Positions 1-5,201 of a DNA stretch of 6,055 nt are shown here, in pieces. The position numbers were made by a program, and so were the translations under genes. The DNA is from Halomonas sp. Lineage in GTDB: Bacteria > Pseudomonadota > Gammaproteobacteria > Pseudomonadales > Halomonadaceae. The stretch lies in the NCBI GenBank assembly GCA_007116835.1, contig SKHS01000297.1, positions 1 through 6,055 on the forward strand. The letters are read 5' to 3'. Under the pieces are notes generated by a model. That model did no database searches. It had not been told where the DNA came from and saw only the letters and a list, made by a program, of their open reading frames with translations. The first letter of the stretch is position 1, and each line of letters opens with the position of its first letter.

Positions 1-1165
1 AGGTATTGTTGGAGACAGCGATTGAGCGCTCCATATCAACTCGGCCATGCCCCCAGCGCAACCAGTTGCGATAACGGCGAGAGTCGTTTGGTAACTGGTA
101 AAAACCGGGATCATTAATGGTGCTATTTGGCGTAATAGCGCCTTCTACCAGCCCGGCTAACGCAATGAACGGCTTAATCGTCGAGCCTGGCGGATAATGG
201 CCACGGATAGCGCGATTAAAGAGCGGTAAGTCGATATCTTCTTGCAACCCACGATAGGAGGCGACATCAATACCGGTGACAAACTGATTGCTGTCAAATC
301 CAGGGGTCGACACCATCGCAAGAATTTCACCGGTGGCAGGCACGATAGCCACGATAGAGCCTCGTCTGCCATCCATCAGCTCGTAAGCCAGCGTCTGCAT
401 CGACTTATCAAGCGTTAGCGTTAGATTGGCCCCAGGAACCGGATCCGTACGCCCTAACTCTCGCAGTACGCGCCCACGGGCATTAGTTTCTACCTTGCGC
501 AAGCCAGCCTGACCATGCAGCTCTTCTTCGTAAAAACGCTCAACCCCGGTTTTACCAATAAAGTGCGTGCCCGCATAGCGCCCCGTATCCAATGTTTTCA
601 TCTCTTCAGCATTGATACGACCGACATAACCCAGCGCATGCGCCATGACTTCGGAATCGGGATAGTAGCGTAGCAGCTGCGCTTCAACCTCAACCCCCGG
701 TAGGCGGTGACGGTTAACCGCTAAACGTGCTATCTGACCTTCACTCAAATCGCTCATCAAAAGCGCGGGCTGGAATGGACGCTGACGCTGGCGCGAGCGC
801 ACATTGAAGGCTTCAATATCGTCTTGGGGTAAGTCTAGCAGCTCCACTAACAGCGCCAGCGTTTCATCCAAGCTATCTACCCGTTCGCGCACCAAGGTCA
901 GGTTATAGGTAGGGCGGTTTTCGGCAAGTAACACGCCATTGCGGTCATAGATCAACCCACGGTTTGGCGGGAGAGGCTCAACACGGACGCGATTTTTTTC
1001 TGAGCGGGTACTGTATAGGTCGTGTTGTACGATCTGTAAGTAGGCTAAGCGTCCGGTCAGCAAGCCTGTCAATATCACCACAACGAGTACCGCAAGCAGC
1101 ACCCTGACACGAAAAATTCGCAACTCTTGGCCAGGGTTTTTAAGCGTGTCAGGGCGCTGAGGCAT
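1..1165 (-). CDS. mrdA: Penicillin-binding protein 2 (peptidoglycan transpeptidase), N-terminal part, cut by window edge
   Basis: Class B penicillin-binding protein that cross-links peptidoglycan during cell elongation with RodA and MreB; it is anchored in the inner membrane and acts in the periplasm. The 388 codons present are one unbroken frame. They show a short cytoplasmic tail, one membrane segment (about residues 21-42), the dimerisation/pedestal region (NRGLIYDRNG at 68-77, GKTGVERFYE at 204-213), then the start of the transpeptidase domain. The catalytic SxxK is Ser328-Thr-Ile-Lys331 within YPPGSTIKP, and an SxN motif (Ser385-Asn-Asn387) lies at the window edge. The KTG motif and C-terminus are outside. 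Residue-by-residue similarity to E. coli PBP2 as I recall it is high, including the WGHGR stretch at 371-375. The ATG at 1165 is fixed by an in-frame TGA six codons upstream with no other start between; GAGAG 12 nt upstream is a fair ribosome site. It follows rlmH after 35 nt, and rodA would be expected next, as in related genomes. Confidence 0.95.
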   Translation of the reverse strand, partial: MPQRPDTLKNPGQELRIFRVRVLLAVLVVVILTGLLTGRLAYLQIVQHDLYSTRSEKNRVRVEPLPPNRGLIYDRNGVLLAENRPTYNLTLVRERVDSLDETLALLVELLDLPQDDIEAFNVRSRQRQRPFQPALLMSDLSEGQIARLAVNRHRLPGVEVEAQLLRYYPDSEVMAHALGYVGRINAEEMKTLDTGRYAGTHFIGKTGVERFYEEELHGQAGLRKVETNARGRVLRELGRTDPVPGANLTLTLDKSMQTLAYELMDGRRGSIVAIVPATGEILAMVSTPGFDSNQFVTGIDVASYRGLQEDIDLPLFNRAIRGHYPPGSTIKPFIALAGLVEGAITPNSTINDPGFYQLPNDSRRYRNWLRWGHGRVDMERSIAVSNNT

Positions 1166-1200
1166 GGGTAAAGATGGCTCTCAAGTCAGACAAAAGGCGT

Positions 1201-1668
1201 TTAACGATGATAGGGATGACCCACTAACAAGGTCCATGCCCGATAAAGCTGCTCAGCTAGCATGATGCGCACTAGTGGGTGCGGCAACGTGAGTGGCGAA
1301 AGAGACCACGTCTTATCCGCCATCGCTGAAAGCGACGGCTCTAGACCATCAGGCCCGCCAACGAGCAAGGCAATATCGCGCCCTTGCATTCGCCAGGCAT
1401 CTGCTTCGCTGGCAAGTTGCTCAGTGCTCCATGGCTTTCCTTTCACTTCCAAGGCAACCAGATACTCATCACCACGCAGCCTGTCTCGGATGCGCTGTGC
1501 TTCTTGAGCACGCGCTTTCGTAATATCCGCGTTTTTACCGCGCTGACCCAGTGAAATCTCTTCAATTTCAAGTGAAAAATCACGCGGTAGCCGTTTGCGG
1601 TAAGTGTCAACGCCCTCCTCTACCCAAGCCGGCATTTTGGTACCTACCGCTAACAGCCGAATCCTCAT
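1201..1668 (-). CDS. rlmH: 23S rRNA (pseudouridine-1915-N3)-methyltransferase RlmH
   Basis: SPOUT-family (knotted) methyltransferase that uses S-adenosylmethionine to methylate N3 of pseudouridine 1915 in helix 69 of 23S rRNA on the assembled 70S ribosome; it works as a cytoplasmic homodimer. The length of 155 aa equals the E. coli protein. Visible signatures are the N-terminal LLAVGTKMPAWV (residues 5-16), RGKNADI (43-49), the cofactor-loop glycines VGGPDG (103-108), LTLPHPLVR (126-134), AEQLYRAW (138-145) and the C-terminal HPYHR (151-155). All family landmarks are intact. The gene starts only 5 nt after the rsfS stop, and its purine-rich ribosome site (GAAGAG/GCGAG) lies inside the last rsfS codons, so translation is probably coupled to rsfS. 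The start aligns with the family N-terminus. Confidence 0.97.
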   Translation of the reverse strand: MRIRLLAVGTKMPAWVEEGVDTYRKRLPRDFSLEIEEISLGQRGKNADITKARAQEAQRIRDRLRGDEYLVALEVKGKPWSTEQLASEADAWRMQGRDIALLVGGPDGLEPSLSAMADKTWSLSPLTLPHPLVRIMLAEQLYRAWTLLVGHPYHR

Positions 1669-1673
1669 AACAA

Positions 1674-2051
1674 CTAAACTCGCTCTTCAAACCGCTTAAG
1701 CGACGCTTCAATTGCTCCCGCGTCGTTAGGCATATCTGCCCACAGGCGCTCAAGATCATAAAGCACGCGTGCTTCAGGTAGCATGATGTGAACAACCACG
1801 TCGCCCAAATCCACTAGCACCCAATCGGCGTTATCACCACCTTCGACACCACGAGGCTTAAGACCCGCCGCCTTCGCTTTTTCAACCACATTTTCTGCTA
1901 GCGCAGAGAGGTGGCGCGTCGAAGTACCGCTGGCAATCAGCATTAAATCGGCAACTTCGGTTAATTTAGAAACATCTAGCTGCGTGATATCACGTGCTTT
2001 TAGTTCTTCTAGCGCGTCGATCGCTAGCATTTTCAATTTATCGATGTGCAT
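1674..2051 (-). CDS. rsfS: Ribosomal silencing factor RsfS
   Basis: RsfS (YbeB/Iojap family) binds ribosomal protein L14 (uL14) on the 50S subunit and blocks joining to the 30S subunit, lowering translation in starvation or stationary phase. The predicted 125 aa show the family hallmarks: KARDITQLDV (18-27), SGTSTRH (41-47), GVEG (68-71), ADWVLVDLGDVVVHIM (75-90) and YDLERLW (98-104). The frame is open back to 2141, which would add 30 residues. I chose the ATG at 2051 because the protein then aligns end-on with the 105-residue E. coli protein (both have 22 residues up to the conserved DI). An AGGAG lies just before this ATG, though only 2 nt away, which is unusually tight. About 20 extra residues follow the conserved core at the C-terminus. 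It stands 101 nt after nadD and 5 nt before rlmH. Confidence 0.93.
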   Translation of the reverse strand: MHIDKLKMLAIDALEELKARDITQLDVSKLTEVADLMLIASGTSTRHLSALAENVVEKAKAAGLKPRGVEGGDNADWVLVDLGDVVVHIMLPEARVLYDLERLWADMPNDAGAIEASLKRFEERV

Positions 2052-2053
2052 GA

Positions 2054-2058
2054 CTCCT
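2054..2058 (-). promoter_or_regulatory. Shine-Dalgarno AGGAG before rsfS
   Basis: On the minus strand AGGAG precedes the ATG at 2051 with only TC between. The motif is strong but the spacing is shorter than the usual 5-9 nt. It still supports this start over the longer open frame, because the next in-frame candidates (TTG at residue 6, ATG at residue 8) are farther away and would remove conserved residues. Confidence 0.4.
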
Positions 2059-2121
2059 GAAGACAACCCCTTGTGGCAATAAGCTGTGGCAAAAACGTAT
2101 TCATCAACTATCAAGCCGGCC

Positions 2122-2150
2122 ATTGTAACGGCTTCTTTCACGACTGCCAG
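2122..2150 (-). promoter_or_regulatory. Candidate sigma70-type promoter for rsfS-rlmH-mrdA
   Basis: In the 101-nt nadD-rsfS gap the minus strand carries CTGGCA (2150-2145, 4 of 6 matches to TTGACA), a 17-nt spacer, and TACAAT (2127-2122, 5 of 6 matches to TATAAT). A transcript would start near 2115 and have a leader of about 64 nt before the rsfS ATG. This is the only larger gap inside an otherwise compact gene run, so an internal promoter is plausible. The assignment rests on hexamer matches alone. Confidence 0.35.
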
Positions 2151-2152
2151 CG

Positions 2153-2842
2153 CTATTCACTGATTTGATATAGACCATGCTTAAAAATAGCCTGCTCCAC
2201 CGCTTCTGGAAGCAAATAGCGTACGCTTTCCCCCGCCTGAAGCCGCGCTCGGATATAAGTGGCCGAAATCGCCATGAGCGAGGGCAGTGTCAACATCAAC
2301 AGGCCACCGTGGGTGTGTTGCATTAATGATGACACACTATCGACTTCCCGATTCCCAACCAGTTCCTTTAATGCCTGCGGCCAAGGCGATTGGTAGCCAG
2401 GGCGCGAGATCACTACCAGGTGCGCGCACTCAAATAGCTGCTCAGCCCTGTGCCAACGCGCCAAACGCAGAAAAGCGTCGAACCCAATCACCATTACCAA
2501 CGGCACGCTATTTCCGTACTGTTGCCGCAGCTCCAGTAAGGTATCGACACTGTAGGAAGGGCCATCTCGGTGAAGCTCTCGATCATCTGCCAGCAACCCT
2601 GGCGTATCCCCAATGCCAGCTTTCAGCAGCTCAAAGCGCTGAACAGCCGACACCTGAGGCGCACCGCGCAGCGGCGGCTGAGGGGCAGGAATCATATGTA
2701 ATCGATCAAGGCCTAGCGCTTCACGCACCTCAATGGCGCTGCGTAAATGACCAAAATGCACGGGGTCAAACGTTCCCCCCAACATGCCTATTCGCATTGG
2801 GGCTGCTAACATTGAGGTTTCTGGCATGTGTACTGCTTGCAT
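2153..2842 (-). CDS. nadD: Nicotinate-nucleotide adenylyltransferase NadD
   Basis: Transfers AMP from ATP to nicotinate mononucleotide, giving deamido-NAD, the shared step of de novo and salvage NAD synthesis; cytoplasmic. Family signatures are the nucleotidyltransferase motif GGTFDPVHFGHL (residues 22-33, with the HxGH-type histidines), GPSYSVDTL (94-102), IGFDAF with RWHR (119-132), SRPGY (146-150) and ISATYIRARL (192-201). The loop that commonly reads PPHK/R is PPLR here (56-59). The start is uncertain. ATG 2842 (229 aa) is the first ATG after proA and overlaps the stop of a four-codon ORF; an ATG at 2797 would give 214 aa, close to the 213 of E. coli. The frame also extends to a TTG at 2878 inside proA, without a ribosome site. 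It begins 10 nt after the proA stop, so it is probably co-transcribed with proA. Confidence 0.95.
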   Translation of the reverse strand: MQAVHMPETSMLAAPMRIGMLGGTFDPVHFGHLRSAIEVREALGLDRLHMIPAPQPPLRGAPQVSAVQRFELLKAGIGDTPGLLADDRELHRDGPSYSVDTLLELRQQYGNSVPLVMVIGFDAFLRLARWHRAEQLFECAHLVVISRPGYQSPWPQALKELVGNREVDSVSSLMQHTHGGLLMLTLPSLMAISATYIRARLQAGESVRYLLPEAVEQAIFKHGLYQISE

Positions 2843-2856
2843 CAATCTATGCTCAT
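2842..2856 (-). other. Four-codon ORF bridging proA stop and nadD start
   Basis: On the minus strand the proA stop forms an ATGA overlap with a new ATG (2856-2854). This opens Met-Ser-Ile-Asp and then TGA (2844-2842), whose last base is the first base of the nadD ATG (a TGATG overlap). This arrangement is seen directly. That ribosomes use it to step from proA to nadD is an inference; it could also be chance. Confidence 0.3.
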
Positions 2857-4160
2857 TGTCTAACCTGACCGTCGCCAAAGACGATATATTTCTGGGTCGT
2901 GAGGCCTTCCAGCCCTACCGGGCCTCGTGCGTGCAGCTTATCCGTCGAGATACCTATCTCTGCACCCAAGCCATACTCAAATCCATCGGCAAAGCGGGTA
3001 GAGGCGTTAACAACCACTGAACTTGAGTCAACTTCCGCCATAAAGCGTCTGGCCAAGCTGTAGTCCTGGGTAACAATGGCATCCGTATGGTGAGAGCCAA
3101 ACTGCTCAATATGGCGGATAGCGTCATCAATGCCGTCCACCACTTTAATTGCCAAAATAGGTGCCAAATACTCAGCCGCCCAGTCCTCTTCTGTGGCCAA
3201 CGCTACCTGCGGCAGCAATGCCTTAGTACGCTCGCAGCCTCTGAGTTCAACATGATGTTCGGCATACGCGGTAGCTAACTCTGGCAGCACGATATCAGCA
3301 ATCGGCGCGTCCACGAGCAGCGTTTCCATGGTATTGCAGGTGCCGTAGCGGTGTGTTTTGGCATTAATAGCAATTGCCATCGCTTTAGCAGGATCTGCCG
3401 TTGTGTCGATATATACGTGACACACGCCATCCAAGTGCTTGATCACTGGCACAGTTGCTTCACGGGATATCCGCTCAATCAGCGACTTGCCTCCCCGAGG
3501 AATAATCACATCAACATAGTCGGGCATGCTGATCATCGCGCCCACCGCCGCTCGGTCAGTCGTTGCGATTACCTGCACAGACGCCGGCGGTAAGCCAACA
3601 TCAGCCAACCCTTGCTGAATACAATCGCCAATCGCCGCATTTGAAGCGCTGGCTTCAGAGCCGCCTCGCAGCAAACAGGCATTGCCCGATTTTAAGCAAA
3701 GGCTTGCAGCCTCTAGCGTCACATTCGGGCGAGACTCGTAGATAATGCCAATCACCCCAAGCGGTACGCGCATCTTACCGACTTGTATACCACTTGGGCG
3801 ATAGCGCATGTCGCTAATTTCACCGACAGGATCTGGTAGTGCGGCTACTTGACGCAGCCCCTCCACCATTGCGTCAATACGCGCATCATCGAGTGACAAG
3901 CGATCTAGCAACGCAGCATCCAAACCACTCTCTTTACCACGCTGCATGTCCATTGCATTGGCTTCTAGAATTAGCCCCTTGGAAGATGCCAAGCGCGATG
4001 CCATGGCTTGCAGTGCGCGATTTTTCAACCCTGTATCGGCACGGCGCAGTTCGCTGGCAGCTGACCGGGCCCCTCGCCCAAGCACCTGGATATAAGCGGG
4101 CACATCCCCCGCAGCCAATTGCTGTTGGGCTTCGCTTTGGAATGCGTTTAGACCGCTCAT
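2853..4160 (-). CDS. proA: Gamma-glutamyl phosphate reductase (glutamate-5-semialdehyde dehydrogenase) ProA
   Basis: NADPH-dependent reduction of gamma-glutamyl phosphate to glutamate-5-semialdehyde, the second step of proline synthesis after ProB; cytoplasmic, aldehyde-dehydrogenase superfamily. The 435-residue protein is close to the 417 of E. coli. It shows the cofactor-binding GVIGIIYESRPNVT (135-148), LKSGNACLLRGGSEA (156-170), IPRGGKSLI (220-228), the catalytic Cys275 in HRYGTCNTMETLLV (270-283), GSHHTDAI (355-362) and the C-terminal GLGAEIGISTDKLHARGP block (397-414). The frame opens at an ATG at 4178, but I chose the ATG at 4160 because AGGGAG lies 5 nt before it. proB is not adjacent. 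It leads the minus-strand run and is divergent from the membrane protein gene at 4347. If this is a halomonad, the product may also matter for osmotic stress, where proline is a compatible solute (inference). Confidence 0.97.
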   Translation of the reverse strand: MSGLNAFQSEAQQQLAAGDVPAYIQVLGRGARSAASELRRADTGLKNRALQAMASRLASSKGLILEANAMDMQRGKESGLDAALLDRLSLDDARIDAMVEGLRQVAALPDPVGEISDMRYRPSGIQVGKMRVPLGVIGIIYESRPNVTLEAASLCLKSGNACLLRGGSEASASNAAIGDCIQQGLADVGLPPASVQVIATTDRAAVGAMISMPDYVDVIIPRGGKSLIERISREATVPVIKHLDGVCHVYIDTTADPAKAMAIAINAKTHRYGTCNTMETLLVDAPIADIVLPELATAYAEHHVELRGCERTKALLPQVALATEEDWAAEYLAPILAIKVVDGIDDAIRHIEQFGSHHTDAIVTQDYSLARRFMAEVDSSSVVVNASTRFADGFEYGLGAEIGISTDKLHARGPVGLEGLTTQKYIVFGDGQVRQ

Positions 4161-4346
4161 ACTGTCTCCCTGTGTCATGACGTGTGCAAGGTATGTTGCA
4201 TTATGTGGTAGTGGTACTAGGTGTTTGTCAGCATGTTACGTCATTTGAACGTTATACTGAGGTAATACGTGGCTTAATCTTTACGCATGAGCGTCATCAA
4301 GCTACTCATTAGGTAACACTGCATCAAAGGTGAATAGTAAGCCACC
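4161..4346. promoter_or_regulatory. Divergent intergenic region between proA and the membrane-protein pair
   Basis: These 186 nt must hold the promoters for proA (leftward) and for the gene at 4347 (rightward). The best rightward -10 candidate is TATACT at 4253-4258 (5 of 6). A TTGTCA at 4225-4230 is 22 nt away, too far for a normal -35. The best leftward -10 candidate is CATAAT (4205-4200), with CTGACA 20 nt upstream, again too far. ACGC/GCGT at 4283-4294 forms only a 4-bp stem. I see no clear operator, riboswitch, terminator or small gene. Confidence 0.4.
4166..4171 (-). promoter_or_regulatory. Shine-Dalgarno AGGGAG setting the proA start
   Basis: AGGGAG on the minus strand sits 5 nt upstream of the ATG at 4160. 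It lies inside the six-codon extension that would result from using the ATG at 4178. This favours the shorter proA. Confidence 0.7.
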
Positions 4347-5201
4347 ATGCAAAGCAAGTACAAAATACGCCTACTAAGAGCCAATCTATTCGCAGCAGCG
4401 TTTGTCCTGGCGCTTTGGACTTTGGCCGCACCGTCTGCCGCATCGCTGGCGTTATGGCTGTCGGTAGGCTGGCTGTTTATTACCGCGATGCTGCTTGATT
4501 TTAGTCATCGTCACTCTAGAGGACTACCCTGGCAGATGTTAGCCGGCACACTGCTACTAGGGCTCATTGCAGCGGCTCCGGAACGCCACAGCCTATTGGT
4601 TTGGGCGTGGGCGGCGATGTTCATGTTGCCACAACGACGCTGGATCGCCGTCTTTAATGCTATTGCGGCTCTCTTAAGCTGGTTATTAGTCGCTTCGCTG
4701 CTATCCCGTGCAGAGGGCTTTTTGTTGTTGGCTGCTCTTACCACGCTAGGTATTTTATCCGCTGCGCGAGCATGCCAGTTAATCGACCTCAATGGGTCTA
4801 TTCGTCAACGCTTGCGACTCATACCTGGCCTCAACTTATGGGCTGGTGAGCAGCTATTGAAAGACCTTAGCCGAGAACAAACGCGCTCTGAGCGCGAGGC
4901 GGTCTATGCCGAGGTATGCCTCATACAGGTGAAACGTCACCAGCTTTGGTCAGCGGCACAAAAGCTTTGCAGCCTCACTTACAGCTTTGAAAACGTTTAT
5001 CGATTAAATAGCCATACATTAGCGACACTCACGTTGTCACATAGTCCGAAAGAGGCCACGCAACGTCGACAACTTCTGTATGCGGCGCTGCCAGAGAAGC
5101 AGCGCTGCCAACACATTCCACTCATGGATATGGAGCTATCCACTGTCACACTCGACGCGCTGACCCACTTCCTTCCACAGCAGTCTGGAGAGCGTGAATG
5201 A
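4347..5201 (+). CDS. Six-TM membrane protein with a shortened, degenerate GGDEF-like domain
   Basis: I do not recognise a named family. The 284 residues split into a hydrophobic half and a soluble half. About six membrane segments are visible (roughly 12-30, 33-50, 64-78, 82-95, 100-119, 124-140). The cytoplasmic part (about 155-275) resembles a GGDEF domain in layout. IPGLNLWAGEQLLKDL (159-174) matches the usual GLPNRRAFxxxL helix start. The strand EVCLIQVKRH (189-198) sits where LLLLDIDHF would be, and YRLNSHTLATLTL (218-230) sits where ARLGGDEFALLLP would be. The GGDEF residues read NSHTL (221-225), the metal-binding aspartates are lost, and the piece between them is about 14 residues short, so cyclase activity is unlikely. 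No RxxD site is present. The start ATG is fixed by an in-frame TAA two codons upstream; the nearest ribosome-site-like AAGGTGA is 13 nt away. It overlaps the next gene by 4 nt and probably acts with it. The membrane and length calls are firm; the GGDEF reading is moderate. Confidence 0.8.
   Translation: MQSKYKIRLLRANLFAAAFVLALWTLAAPSAASLALWLSVGWLFITAMLLDFSHRHSRGLPWQMLAGTLLLGLIAAAPERHSLLVWAWAAMFMLPQRRWIAVFNAIAALLSWLLVASLLSRAEGFLLLAALTTLGILSAARACQLIDLNGSIRQRLRLIPGLNLWAGEQLLKDLSREQTRSEREAVYAEVCLIQVKRHQLWSAAQKLCSLTYSFENVYRLNSHTLATLTLSHSPKEATQRRQLLYAALPEKQRCQHIPLMDMELSTVTLDALTHFLPQQSGERE
5187..5190 (+). promoter_or_regulatory. Shine-Dalgarno GGAG for the second membrane-protein gene
   Basis: GGAG lies 7 nt before the ATG at 5198, within the last codons of the upstream gene. 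Together with the ATGA stop/start overlap, it supports this start and coupled translation of the two genes. Confidence 0.6.

Noticed and set aside
157..372. A 71-codon minus-strand frame inside mrdA
   Set aside because: It is out of frame with the continuous PBP2 reading, which carries the catalytic motifs through this stretch.
1262..1523. Two overlapping plus-strand frames opposite rlmH
   Set aside because: RlmH is complete and unmistakable on the other strand; the antisense translations look random.
1607..1795. A 62-codon minus-strand frame spanning the rsfS-rlmH junction
   Set aside because: It is out of frame with both conserved genes and has no recognisable features.
2052..2141. A 30-residue N-terminal extension of RsfS
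   Set aside because: The family starts at the ATG at 2051 by alignment with E. coli RsfS, and the extension covers a likely promoter.
2287..2868. A 193-codon open frame on the plus strand opposite nadD
   Set aside because: It lies wholly antisense to a clear nadD, reads as low-quality Cys/Pro/Ala-rich sequence without a recognisable domain, and has no supporting context.
2843..2878. nadD start at the TTG inside proA
   Set aside because: TTG codon without a ribosome site; later ATGs fit the family length better.
3839..4180. A 113-codon plus-strand frame opposite the start of proA
   Set aside because: Antisense to conserved ProA coding sequence, with no recognisable motif.
4283..4294. ACGC/GCGT inverted repeat in the divergent region as an operator or terminator
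   Set aside because: Only a 4-bp stem with no T-run, well within chance expectation.
4511..4792. A 93-codon minus-strand frame opposite the membrane segments of the gene at 4347
   Set aside because: The plus-strand frame has clear membrane-segment periodicity and an overlapping downstream partner; the antisense product has no motif.
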